Shown here piece after piece: positions 18,147-26,686 of a stretch of DNA of 64,000 nucleotides (the first letter of the stretch is position 1; the number at the start of each line of letters is the position of its first letter). The stretch is from NCBI GenBank assembly GCA_945952315.1, contig CAMFIE010000017.1:20340-84339 (forward strand). The letters run 5' to 3'. The DNA comes from an uncultured Rhizobium sp. GTDB taxonomy: Bacteria; Pseudomonadota; Alphaproteobacteria; Rhizobiales; Rhizobiaceae. The notes below the pieces were generated by a model. The model was given only the letters and a program-made list of their open reading frames with translations, was not told the origin of the DNA and searched no databases. The position numbers and the translations under genes are program-made.

Positions 18147-18833
18147 TTGAGCGGCCCTCCCTCCCTGATCGACGACATCCGTGCGGCGCTCTCGCCGCAC
18201 GGACTTTTTTTGCGCGGCAGCCTGCATCTTGACAGCGACGGGCCGGACATCGGCTCCGATCAGCGGGCGCGGACCATTCTCCTGATCGGCCACGAGGGCT
18301 CGTCCCACTGGTCTGCCTTTCGCCATTGGCAAGCAACATCACCGGATGGTGACTTGCCTGATCCGCTCGATCGCTGGTCCAAAGCGGCATTGACGCCGAT
18401 TGCACAACAGTTTGACGCGACAGCGTTTTTCCCCTCCGATCCGCCATTCCAGCCTTTCCAGCAATGGGCGATGCGGGCGGAAGGGCTGAAGGCCTCGCCG
18501 CTTGGCATTCTCATCCATCCCCGGCTCGGCCTCTGGCATGGCTATCGCGCGGCACTGGCCTTTGCCGATCCTCTGGACGGCGCGGGCGCCGTGGAAGTCG
18601 GGCCTTTTCCCTGTGATGCCTGTCAGGACAAGCCGTGCCTTCGCACCTGTCCGGCAAGCGCGATCCTGCCCGAGGGGTTTCAGTATCAGCCCTGCCGCAG
18701 CCATCTCGCACGTGCGGAGGGTGTCGCTTGTCTGGAACAGGGATGTCTCGCGCGCAATGCCTGCCCCGTCGGCGCCGAATATCGCTACACTCACGATCAG
18801 CTGCGATTCCATATGGCTGCCTTGAAGCGGTGA
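18147..18833 (+). CDS. 4Fe-4S ferredoxin-domain protein
   Basis: This protein of about 228 residues (TTG start) has an N-terminal domain with no recognised catalytic motif. The C-terminal di-cluster ferredoxin part has CDACQDKPCLRTCP followed by CLEQGCLARNACP, two cysteine sets able to hold [4Fe-4S] clusters, as in QueG-type C-terminal domains. It lies about 100 bases after the MttB-family gene on the same strand, so it could deliver electrons to the corrinoid system. That role is inference. The following gene begins 32 bases later. Confidence 0.75.
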   Translation: MSGPPSLIDDIRAALSPHGLFLRGSLHLDSDGPDIGSDQRARTILLIGHEGSSHWSAFRHWQATSPDGDLPDPLDRWSKAALTPIAQQFDATAFFPSDPPFQPFQQWAMRAEGLKASPLGILIHPRLGLWHGYRAALAFADPLDGAGAVEVGPFPCDACQDKPCLRTCPASAILPEGFQYQPCRSHLARAEGVACLEQGCLARNACPVGAEYRYTHDQLRFHMAALKR

Positions 18834-18865
18834 CAGTCTGCGGCGGATCAACCGGAGAAGCCCGC

Positions 18866-19612
18866 GTGCCGAAAGTCCTGATTCTGCTGACCCTGCTTGC
18901 AAGCTTTGCCTTTTGCGCCACTGCCCGGGCATCGGGCTGCTACGAGACGAGCCACAGCGGCGCGCGCTACGTGATCTGCTCCTATGATCCGGCCAAGGCA
19001 CGGATTTCGCTGCATAACCGGGATAGAACGGGCAAGGCCTACATGGGTTTCGATGCCCTGTTCCGCGACCTGCTCGGCCAGCATCGACTGCCTGTCTTCG
19101 CGATGAATGGCGGCATGTACAACGATGATTTCTCGCCGACCGGCTATTATGTGGAGCGGGGTGAGGAGATGAAACCGCTCAACACCCGCTCCGGCTTCGG
19201 CAATTTTCACCTGAAGCCGAACGGGGTTTTCTGGCTTTCCGGGGGCAAGGCCGGGGTGAGCGAAACCCTGGCATTCAAACACGCCGCGAGGAAAGTGGAG
19301 TTTGCCACCCAGTCCGGCCCGATGCTGGTGATCGGCGGCAGGTTGCATCCCGCCTTTCGCGCCGATAGCGACAGCCTCAAGATCCGCAATGCCGTGGGCG
19401 TGGACCGCGCAGGCATGGTGCATTTCGTGATCTCGGAAGATGCGGTGCGCTTTCATGATCTCGCAACGCTTTATCGCGACGTGCTGAAATGCCCGAATGC
19501 GCTGTTTCTCGATGGGTCGATTTCCAGCCTCTATGCGCCGGGCCTTTCCCGGTATGACCGGTTCTATCCCATGGGGCCGATCATTGCCGTCACGGTCGGC
19601 CTGCCACTCTAA
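18866..19612 (+). CDS. Secreted phosphodiester-glycosidase-like protein (DUF2233)
   Basis: This is a 248-residue protein from GTG 18866. A signal peptide runs to about residue 23 (LILLTLLASFAFCATARASG). The mature part has the DUF2233/NAGPA pattern: FAMNGGMYNDDFSPTGYYVE, FWLSGGKAGV, TQSGPMLVIGG, AVGVDRAGMVHFVIS and ALFLDGSISSLYAPGL. It is probably periplasmic and may act on a sugar phosphodiester of the envelope. The following gene is convergent and starts its stop codon at the very next base. Confidence 0.82.
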   Translation: MPKVLILLTLLASFAFCATARASGCYETSHSGARYVICSYDPAKARISLHNRDRTGKAYMGFDALFRDLLGQHRLPVFAMNGGMYNDDFSPTGYYVERGEEMKPLNTRSGFGNFHLKPNGVFWLSGGKAGVSETLAFKHAARKVEFATQSGPMLVIGGRLHPAFRADSDSLKIRNAVGVDRAGMVHFVISEDAVRFHDLATLYRDVLKCPNALFLDGSISSLYAPGLSRYDRFYPMGPIIAVTVGLPL

Positions 19613-20005
19613 TCAGGTCGGGCTTTTCGGATAGGCCCGTTCCAGACCACCGGAGCGGCGAAGCCCGGCGCGGAAGGCCTGAAATGCCGGATGCTGGCTG
19701 GAGCGGGAGATTTCATCCAGCCGGATCTGCAGGCGGGCAGGGGCGTGCGTGCCCAGCCATTCGCCCGCCGCCTCAAGCTTTATCGTATGCAGAAAACGGG
19801 AGCGGGAGGCGCGCTCCAGATACATTTCCAGGCCGGAAAACACATTTTCATCCTGCCGCGCATTTTCCATGACAAGCAGGATGGCAGCCTTGTCTTCGCC
19901 CGAAAGTGCGGCAAGCTTGTCTGCAACCGAGGCCCGATCGGGAAAAGTGGCCTGTCCCATGCCCGTCTCCCGATTGCTTTCCTGATTGGTGCTGCTGGTC
20001 AACAT
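19613..20005 (-). CDS. Hypothetical protein downstream of the GT41 gene
   Basis: This 130-residue protein is not recognised. It has a helical region ADKLAALSGEDKAAILLVMENARQDENVFSGLEMYLERASRSRF and a basic C-terminus (RAGLRRSGGLERAYPKSPT). There is no signal peptide or membrane segment. The gene follows the GT41 protein at 20022 by 16 bases on the same strand, so they are likely co-transcribed. Its stop abuts the stop of the convergent DUF2233 gene. Codon use is like its neighbours, which supports it being real. Confidence 0.65.
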   Translation of the reverse strand: MLTSSTNQESNRETGMGQATFPDRASVADKLAALSGEDKAAILLVMENARQDENVFSGLEMYLERASRSRFLHTIKLEAAGEWLGTHAPARLQIRLDEISRSSQHPAFQAFRAGLRRSGGLERAYPKSPT

Positions 20006-20021
20006 TGCAAGTCTCCTGAGG

Positions 20022-21743
20022 TCACGTGCGGAAGGGTTTGTCGCGCGGCGGCAGCGCCGGAACGTCCATGGGGGCAGGCGGAAGCCCGGCCTTTGCCCGC
20101 TCCACCATCATTTCATAGGCCCTTTCAAGATGGCGGGTGAACCGTTCCGTATCGAAGAGCGGTGCCCGGAACCGGTTTTCCGCAAGTCTCTGTTTCAGGC
20201 TGCTGCGCCATTCATGATCGGTCGCAAGGCGAACATTGAGATCCACATAGCTTGCCTCGTCCTCCGCCACGAGCTCCGACAGGCCGATGGCATTGAGCAG
20301 GCTTTCCGAAACACGGGAGGCAAAACTTGTTCCCCGCTTGGTGACAAGCGGCAGACCCGCCCAGAGCTTGTCGGATGTGGTGGTGTGGCCATTGCAGGGG
20401 AAGGTATCGATGCCGAGATCCGCTGCCTGCAAACGGGCGACATGCGCGGGGTAGTCGGCAAAATCTGCAAAGATCACCCGGTTTTTGGCAATTCCTGCCT
20501 TTTTCATCGCTTCGGTGAAATTCTTCCGCGCTTCCGGCACTTCGCACAGCATCCACAGCACCGCATTCGGAGCCCGCTTCAGCACCCGCATCCAGAGCTT
20601 GAAGGTCTCGGGCGAAATCTTCAGCGTGGAATTGAACGAGGCGAAAATCACCTTGTCCTCGGGAAGTCCCAGATCCTTGCGCAGGGCAGGCGGGGGCAGC
20701 ACGCGGAACTGATCGTCATTCGGCTGATAGCTTTCCGGCATCCGGCAGAATTGCGAGTCCCAATGCGTCTGGCTTTCCGGCGGGGTCACAAACCGGTCGC
20801 CAATCACATAATCGCAATCGATGCCGATATTGATGCCCGGATAGCCGAGCCAGGCGACCTGGATCGGGGTGGCGCCGAGATTGAGGATGTTCAGTCGCGG
20901 ATCCTTGGTATGGCCCTTGAGGTCGACCAGAATATCGATGCCCTGCTGGCGGATATCCTTCACCAGAACATCGTCTGAAAACCGGCGCGCATCCACCAGA
21001 TTGGGCAGACGCTGGCGCCCGCCCTGATCGGTCTTCTGGAGGTCCTGCGGTGTATGGCAAAGGGTGAGCACATCGAATTTCGTACGATCATGGCTTGCCA
21101 GCACTCCTTGCAGCAGCCGCATGGTCGCATGCCTGTCACTGAAATCGTTGGAGAGATAGGCAATCCGGATTCTTGGCCCGAATTCATGCTTTCGGGTGCG
21201 GCGGAGGATACGGTTTGCGGTCGTGAAGGCCGTGGCTCCATCCAGATTTGTCAGCCGGGCCTCGATCGCCTCGTCGGCCAGCCAGAAGAGATGATCGAGC
21301 GGCTTTTCCATGCCGAGATAGGCGGGATCACCGGCTTCCTGACGGGCGCGCACCATGCGGTTGCTCTTTTCCAGATCGTCAAACAGAAGCAGCGAACGCG
21401 CGCAGCGCCGGTGGAGCTCGATCAGCCCGACATAATCCGGCTTCAACCGCAGCGCCTCGCGCGTGATTTCATAGGCGCGTTGCCAGTTTTTCAGCCGCAC
21501 GTGAATGTTGGCGGCCAGCATCTGCACCACTTCCACATTCGGCAGGCCCGGAACGCAGGCCTTTTCATACCATTTGGCCGCCTCGTTCATCTGGTCGAGC
21601 CGGTAACAGGCCTGTGCCATCATCAGGGCATGGGCCGGATCCGGTTGACGCACATCCTTCAGGACTTGCCCGAAGGTACTCATCGCCATGGCAAAGTTAC
21701 CGGCATGATAAAAATCGATGGCTTCCTGCAATTGCGCGGACAT
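20022..21743 (-). CDS. SPINDLY-like O-GlcNAc-type transferase with TPR repeats (GT41)
   Basis: This is a 573-residue protein. Residues 1-160 are TPR-like helices (AIDFYHAGNFAMAMSTFGQVL, AKWYEKACV...). The rest is a GT41 glycosyltransferase domain with DILVDLKGHTKDPRLNILNLGATPIQVAWLGYPG-type motifs, FASFNSTLKISPETFKLWMRVL and the donor-site region LGIDTFPCNGHTTTSDKLWAGLPLVTKRG. It transfers a nucleotide-linked sugar to protein or to a cell-surface acceptor; the acceptor is unknown. It resembles the larger protein at 42243-44228 in both halves. Confidence 0.85.
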   Translation of the reverse strand: MSAQLQEAIDFYHAGNFAMAMSTFGQVLKDVRQPDPAHALMMAQACYRLDQMNEAAKWYEKACVPGLPNVEVVQMLAANIHVRLKNWQRAYEITREALRLKPDYVGLIELHRRCARSLLLFDDLEKSNRMVRARQEAGDPAYLGMEKPLDHLFWLADEAIEARLTNLDGATAFTTANRILRRTRKHEFGPRIRIAYLSNDFSDRHATMRLLQGVLASHDRTKFDVLTLCHTPQDLQKTDQGGRQRLPNLVDARRFSDDVLVKDIRQQGIDILVDLKGHTKDPRLNILNLGATPIQVAWLGYPGINIGIDCDYVIGDRFVTPPESQTHWDSQFCRMPESYQPNDDQFRVLPPPALRKDLGLPEDKVIFASFNSTLKISPETFKLWMRVLKRAPNAVLWMLCEVPEARKNFTEAMKKAGIAKNRVIFADFADYPAHVARLQAADLGIDTFPCNGHTTTSDKLWAGLPLVTKRGTSFASRVSESLLNAIGLSELVAEDEASYVDLNVRLATDHEWRSSLKQRLAENRFRAPLFDTERFTRHLERAYEMMVERAKAGLPPAPMDVPALPPRDKPFRT

Positions 21744-21987
21744 GGATGTTCCTGGGTCATGACATGATCACATGCGGGTGCCGACTCGTCGCTGGCCCCC
21801 TGCGATCCGGACCCTAGGAACTGGAGCAGGATCGAGGCTTGCGCCGATGAGGGAGTGCTAATTGACACCGGCCCGTGCGCTGGGGCTCTACTTTGACAGC
21901 CGGATCGCGATTCGTGCGTTGCCCGTTTTTGGAGCGGCGTCATTTTGCGTCCGAGATGCCCGTTTCTGCATCGTCCCGGAGAACCGC

Positions 21988-23010
21988 ATGCCGCTTTTGA
22001 CCCTGTGCATTCCCAGCAACCGGAGCCTCGAACGCTCATTGGCGACCATTACCGACGCCCTGGTATTCGCCGAGGACCGGGATGCGCTGGTGCTGGTTTC
22101 CGACAATTCCGGCGATGCGGAAAAGGCGGCCTATTGGTGGGGCAAGTCGCCGCGACTGATCTATCACACCTCGTCGGGCACCAATGCCTTTGAAAACATT
22201 CTCGCAGCCACGAAGCTTGCGGAAACGCCGTTCATCCTGCTTCTGGGCGATGATGACCGCCTGGGAGTGGACCCGTCCGTGCTTCCCTACGACCTTGCCG
22301 ATCTTCCGCCCGATTACATGGGCATACGCCCGAAAACGCTGCTTGAAGTTACCGGGCTTGGCGTGACGCGAGCCAAGGAATTCGGGATCGAGGGCGAAAG
22401 ACCCTCGCAGCGCATTCTCGAATATGCCCGCAAAAGTGGCGGTGACAACAGCGCTTTCTACAGCATTTTCCGGCGCGATGCCTATGTGGGTCTGCTGACG
22501 CTTTTTCTCGAGCACCATCCGATCAAGGGTGCCTTTATCGACTGGGCCTTTGCCCTTGCGCTGTTTGGTTATGGCCGGATGATCTATGATCCGAGCATCA
22601 TCTTCCGCTACAACGCGGATCAATGGGCAACGGGCGAGCTTACGGACAAGAAGAATCAGGAAATCTTCGCGGCCTGTGGTCTGCCGCCCTATACGTCGAT
22701 CTATCAGCCGCTGCTGATGGCTCTGGATGTCTTCTGCTTTGTCTGCCGCCCGGGCACTTTGCTGGACCGGGAGGGCGCGCTTGATGCCGCGTCCATTGTC
22801 GCCGGTGACCTCATGAATGGTTTTCTCAATCAGGTAACGCGCGACCCGACGGATTATTCCGAGCGCATGCGCTATCTGGTGGAACTCGCCAGCGCCGAAG
22901 GGCAGGCCTTTGCCCGCTTCCAGCTCGGTCTTCTCATGGTGGATGAACTGCGTCCGGGTCTCAAAGATGGCTATCTGCGCTTCTTCCAGGTGGCGAGCGG
23001 TTCGGCCTGA
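21988..23010 (+). CDS. GT2-like glycosyltransferase
   Basis: This 340-residue protein starts at ATG 21988 after GGAGAAC. It opens LLTLCIPSNRSLERSLATI, the nucleotide-sugar entry strand of GT-A enzymes, followed by VLVSDNSGDAEK and FILLLGDDDRLGVD with a DDD metal-binding motif. The C-terminal part is mainly helical and less typical. It is divergent from the GT41 gene, which suggests a shared surface glycan or glycoprotein pathway. The frame is open upstream to 21862, but that extension lacks a ribosome site. Confidence 0.8.
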   Translation: MPLLTLCIPSNRSLERSLATITDALVFAEDRDALVLVSDNSGDAEKAAYWWGKSPRLIYHTSSGTNAFENILAATKLAETPFILLLGDDDRLGVDPSVLPYDLADLPPDYMGIRPKTLLEVTGLGVTRAKEFGIEGERPSQRILEYARKSGGDNSAFYSIFRRDAYVGLLTLFLEHHPIKGAFIDWAFALALFGYGRMIYDPSIIFRYNADQWATGELTDKKNQEIFAACGLPPYTSIYQPLLMALDVFCFVCRPGTLLDREGALDAASIVAGDLMNGFLNQVTRDPTDYSERMRYLVELASAEGQAFARFQLGLLMVDELRPGLKDGYLRFFQVASGSA

Positions 23011-23025
23011 AAAAATCTTCAATTG

Positions 23026-23051
23026 AAAAGAGGCCCGCTCGGGGCCTCTTT
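23026..23051. terminator. Bidirectional terminator
   Basis: AAAGAGGCCC-GCTC-GGGGCCTCTTT lies between the convergent glycosyltransferase gene and the betaine-homocysteine methyltransferase-like gene, with A and T tracts on both sides. Confidence 0.85.
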
Positions 23052-23066
23052 CCTGATGGTCCCGGA

Positions 23067-24074
23067 TCAGCCGCGACGGCGGCCGCGTTCGCGGGTCGGG
23101 GCATCGCCACCCTCATTGGCCGTCTTGTTGCGGAAGGGGCCGATCTTTTCCACGATGGTTTCCAGCGTCGGGCGCGGGCCGGGCGTGTGATTGTCCAGCG
23201 CATGGCGCATCGCCTTCAGGTGCTCGCAGCTCGTGCCGCAGCAACCGCCGATGATGCGTGCACCGCCGTCGCGGGCGAGATGCACGTAATCCGCCATCAG
23301 TTCCGGCGTGCCGGAATAATAGATTTCCGCACCGCGATATTCCGGGATACCGCAATTGCCCTTGACGACAATGATCGCTTCCGGATTTGCCGCCGTCATG
23401 TCCAGCAGTGTCGAGAGAATGTCGGACGCGCCGACGCCGCAATTGGCGCCAACCGCAATCGGGCCTTCGCCCACATCGCCTGCGGCCTTCAGGATATCGC
23501 GCGGGTGAAGGCCCATCATGGTCTTGCCAGCCGTATCGAAGGAGCCGGTATAGACGTAAGGCAGGCCCACCCTGGTCGCCGCTTCCGCCGCCGCGCGGAT
23601 TTCTTCCGGCGAAGACATGGTCTCGATCCAGGCGACATCCACGCCGCCTGCCTTCAGGCCTTCCATCTGCTCGCTGAAGGCGGCAACCGCCTCGTCATAG
23701 GTCAGCGCACCGAGCGGCACCAGCAATTCGCCGGTCGGGCCGACCGAACCGGCAACGATGACCGGGCGCCCGGCCTTGTTGGCCACGGCGCGGGCAATTT
23801 CGGCAGCCTTGCGGTTGAGGCTCACCACCCGATCCTGTGCATGATGCAGCTTCAGTCGATGGCGCGTGCCACCGAAGGAGTTGGTGAGGATGATATCGGC
23901 ACCCGCATCAACGAAATCCTGATGCAGCTTTTCGATCCGCTCCGGATGGCTCTCAAGCCACAGCTCCGGCGCTTCGCCGGCCTCCAACCCCATGGCGAAC
24001 AGATTGGTGCCCGTCGCACCATCGGCGAGCAGCACGCCCTTCTTGTCGAGAAGTTCTTTCAATGCGTTTGTCAT
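23067..24074 (-). CDS. bmt: Betaine-homocysteine S-methyltransferase-like protein
   Basis: This is a 335-residue homocysteine methyltransferase-fold protein. It has LLADGATGTNLFAMGLE at the N-terminus, the zinc-site motifs GANCG and GGCCGTSCEH, and AGSVGPTGEL. It transfers a methyl group from a betaine-type donor to homocysteine, making methionine. The ATG at 24074 follows AAAGGACAGG. A 16-bp palindrome lies 32 bases upstream and is a likely operator. The C-terminus is basic (RERGRRRG). The substrate choice, glycine betaine versus another donor, is inferred. Confidence 0.82.
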   Translation of the reverse strand: MTNALKELLDKKGVLLADGATGTNLFAMGLEAGEAPELWLESHPERIEKLHQDFVDAGADIILTNSFGGTRHRLKLHHAQDRVVSLNRKAAEIARAVANKAGRPVIVAGSVGPTGELLVPLGALTYDEAVAAFSEQMEGLKAGGVDVAWIETMSSPEEIRAAAEAATRVGLPYVYTGSFDTAGKTMMGLHPRDILKAAGDVGEGPIAVGANCGVGASDILSTLLDMTAANPEAIIVVKGNCGIPEYRGAEIYYSGTPELMADYVHLARDGGARIIGGCCGTSCEHLKAMRHALDNHTPGPRPTLETIVEKIGPFRNKTANEGGDAPTRERGRRRG

Positions 24075-24105
24075 GAGCCTGTCCTTTCCGCTTTCATAGA
24101 AGGAT

Positions 24106-24121
24106 ATAAAGATATCTTTAT
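24106..24121. promoter_or_regulatory. 16-bp perfect palindrome upstream of bmt
   Basis: ATAAAGATATCTTTAT is a perfect palindrome 32 bases before the bmt start codon. Its position and AT-rich form fit an operator for an ArsR-type regulator of methionine/S-adenosylhomocysteine metabolism (SahR/SamR class). The regulator is not in the window, so the assignment is tentative. Confidence 0.6.
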
Positions 24122-24184
24122 GTGATTGCAACGATAAAACGCAGGAACGGGCATTTCTTGCAGGATTATCATGCCTGAAAGCAG

Positions 24185-24209
24185 AAAACCCGCCGTAAGG
24201 GCGGGTTTT
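24185..24209. terminator. Terminator after the ABC transporter operon
   Basis: AAAACCCGCC-GTAA-GGGCGGGTTTT lies between the ABC ATPase stop (24233) and the bmt promoter. It separates the transporter operon from bmt. Confidence 0.85.
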
Positions 24210-24232
24210 CCTCAAGGTAAGGTGAGGGCGGT

Positions 24233-25846
24233 TCAGCCCGCTTTTGCCTGACGCTTCGCCAGAACATCCGTCAGCCAGTCGGTGCGCATTTCCGGAACCG
24301 AGGCCAGCAGGTTTTCCGTATAGGGATGGAACGGCGGATTGAAGATCTGTGCCGTCGGACCCTGTGCGATGATTTCCCCGCGCAGCATCACGGCCGTGCG
24401 GTGCGCAATGCGGCGCACGATGCCGAGATCGTGGGTGATGAACAGATAGGCCAGCCCCAGTTCGTCCTGCAACTTCTTGAGAAGCTTCAGGATTTCATCC
24501 GCCACCAGCTGGTCGAGCGCCGAGGTGGGCTCGTCGCAGATGATCAGTTCCGGATTGGCGGCAAGGGCACGGGCAATCGCCACGCGCTGCTTCTGGCCAC
24601 CGGAAAGGGCGGTGGAGAGACGGCCGGCGTAATCCACCGGCAGGCCCACCTGGGTCAGCAGTTCGGCAACGCGCTCCGCAGTCTTTGCGGGCGACAGGCC
24701 GAAATAGAACTGCGCCGGACGGCCAATGATCTCGCCGATGGTCTGACGGGGGTTCAGCGCCACATCCGGCAGCTGATAGATCAGCTGGATGCGCTGCAGG
24801 TCTTCCCGCGAGCGATGCTTGTAATTCGCCTGCAGTTCCTTGCCCTTGAAGGACACGGTGCCGGAGGTGCGGGCCAGCAGGCCGGTAATCATGCGGGCCA
24901 TGGAGCTCTTGCCGGAGCCCGATTCCCCCACCACGGCCACGGTTTCACCCTTGGCAACGGTGATCGACACACCCTTGATGACTTCGAAGCTGCCGTAGGA
25001 GGCGCGGACATCCTTCACCTCGAGCATGACTTCGTTGTGCTCGACCTTCACATCTTCCGCAATCTGGTCTGCCGCCTTGCGCTCGGAAACGAGTGCGGAC
25101 GTATAGGCCTCTTTCGGCTGCTGCAGGATCTGCTCGGTCGTGCCGAGTTCCACCATCTTGCCGTGGCGAAGCACCATGATGCGGTCGGAAATCTGCGCCA
25201 CGACCGCGAGATCGTGGGTGATGTAGAGGGCGGCAGTGTTGTATTCCTTGACGACCTTCTTGAAGAGCGCGAGCACTTCGATCTGGGTCGTCACGTCGAG
25301 TGCGGTTGTCGGCTCGTCGAAGACAAGGATGTCCGGACGGCAGGAAATCGCCATCGCGGCCATCGCACGCTGCAGCTGACCACCAGACACCTGGTGCGGA
25401 TAGCGCTCGCCGAAGGTTTGCGGGTTCGGCAGGCCGAGCGAGGTGAAGAGCTCGATCGCCCAGGCCTTTGCCTCTTCCTTGTTCATCAGACCATGCTGGA
25501 TCGGCATTTCGCAGACCTGATCCATGATCGTGTGAGCGGGGTTGAACGAGGCAGCCGCGCTTTGGGCAATGTAGGCAATGTGCTTGCCGCGCATGTCGCG
25601 ACGGCCTTCGGCATCCAGCTTGCGGATGTCCTTGCCATTGATCACCACTTCGCCGCCGGTGATGCGGCAGCCCGCACGGGCATAGGACATTGCAGAAAGG
25701 CCGATGGTGGACTTGCCGGCACCGGATTCCCCGATCAGGCCGAGCACTTCGCCCTTCTTCAGTTCGAGCGAGACATCATTCACCAGCACCAGACCGCTGA
25801 CGGATTCCACGCGCAGGTTGTTAATCTTCAGAACTTGATCGCTCAT
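24233..25846 (-). CDS. Fused double ABC ATPase of a peptide-type importer (DppD-DppF fusion)
   Basis: This 537-residue protein has two complete ABC modules. The first has GESGAGKST, VSGGQLQRAMAA and LVFDEPTTALD. The second has GESGSGKSS, LSGGQKQRVAIARAL and ICDEPTSALDQ. The interdomain region is short. This is the fused form of the usual DppD and DppF subunits. It powers the importer formed with the two permeases and the binding protein upstream. The ATG at 25846 gives MSDQVLKINNLRV. It is four bases from the preceding permease stop. Confidence 0.9.
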   Translation of the reverse strand: MSDQVLKINNLRVESVSGLVLVNDVSLELKKGEVLGLIGESGAGKSTIGLSAMSYARAGCRITGGEVVINGKDIRKLDAEGRRDMRGKHIAYIAQSAAASFNPAHTIMDQVCEMPIQHGLMNKEEAKAWAIELFTSLGLPNPQTFGERYPHQVSGGQLQRAMAAMAISCRPDILVFDEPTTALDVTTQIEVLALFKKVVKEYNTAALYITHDLAVVAQISDRIMVLRHGKMVELGTTEQILQQPKEAYTSALVSERKAADQIAEDVKVEHNEVMLEVKDVRASYGSFEVIKGVSITVAKGETVAVVGESGSGKSSMARMITGLLARTSGTVSFKGKELQANYKHRSREDLQRIQLIYQLPDVALNPRQTIGEIIGRPAQFYFGLSPAKTAERVAELLTQVGLPVDYAGRLSTALSGGQKQRVAIARALAANPELIICDEPTSALDQLVADEILKLLKKLQDELGLAYLFITHDLGIVRRIAHRTAVMLRGEIIAQGPTAQIFNPPFHPYTENLLASVPEMRTDWLTDVLAKRQAKAG

Positions 25847-25850
25847 ACTC

Positions 25851-26684
25851 TTACATCTCCGCCGAGGCGCCGGACGGACGCGCATTGATGGACAGGATCC
25901 AGTCGACGATCAGGTTCACGCCGATGGTCATGAGGGCAATCGCCATGGCCGGCCACAGCGGGGCTGCCAGACCGAAGGAGATGGCCTTGCCGCTATCGCG
26001 CACCATGCCACCCCAGTCTGCCAGCGGCGGCTGGATGCCGAGGCCGAGGAACGAAAGACCGGCGACGAACAGGAAGTTGAAGCAGAAGCGCAGGCCGAAT
26101 TCAGAAATCATCGGCGGCAGCGCATTCGGCAGGATTTCCTTGCGCATCACCCACCACAGGCCTTCGCCGCGGAGCTTTGCGACTTCCACGAATTCCATCA
26201 CGGCGATGTTCATGGAGACGGCGCGCGCCAGACGGAACACGCGGGTGCTGTCGAGAATGGCGATGGTGATGACCAGGGTCGGGATCGACGAGCCGAACAT
26301 CGACAGCACGATCAGCGCGAAGACCAGAAGCGGGATCGACAGCATGATATCGACGAAACGGGAGAGGAACTGGTCGATTACCGGGCCGCCGACAACGGCC
26401 ATGAGGCCTGCCGTCGTGCCGATGGTGAAGGACAGGACCGTGGTGACCAGCGCAACACCGATGGTGGTCCGGGCGCCGTAGATGATACGGCTCAGGATAT
26501 CGCGGCCGATATTGTCATTGCCGAGCCAGAATTCAGCGGAGCTGCGGCCGAAGGTCTTGCCCACGGTTTCGGCTTCGCCATAGGGCGCGATCCAGGGGGC
26601 AAAGATTGCAAGGATGAGAAAGCTCGTGACAATGACGATGCCGACCCAGGCGGAAATGGTAGGTTTATAGCCAAAGATTTTCAT
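25851..26684 (-). CDS. ABC importer permease (DppC-like)
   Basis: This is a 277-residue inner-membrane permease. An N-terminal membrane helix (IVIVTSFLILAIFAPWIAPY) is followed by the family segment WLGNDNIGRDILSRIIYGAR and five more predicted helices. The cytoplasmic coupling loop is EFVEVAKLRGEGLWWVMRKEILPNALPP. It pairs with the DppB-like permease encoded two bases upstream. Confidence 0.9.
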   Translation of the reverse strand: MKIFGYKPTISAWVGIVIVTSFLILAIFAPWIAPYGEAETVGKTFGRSSAEFWLGNDNIGRDILSRIIYGARTTIGVALVTTVLSFTIGTTAGLMAVVGGPVIDQFLSRFVDIMLSIPLLVFALIVLSMFGSSIPTLVITIAILDSTRVFRLARAVSMNIAVMEFVEVAKLRGEGLWWVMRKEILPNALPPMISEFGLRFCFNFLFVAGLSFLGLGIQPPLADWGGMVRDSGKAISFGLAAPLWPAMAIALMTIGVNLIVDWILSINARPSGASAEM

Positions 26685-26686
26685 GA

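Noticed and set aside
16432..18447. 671-codon minus-strand ORF opposite the MttB-family gene
   Set aside because: Antisense of a clearly recognisable MttB-family protein; low complexity and no motifs.
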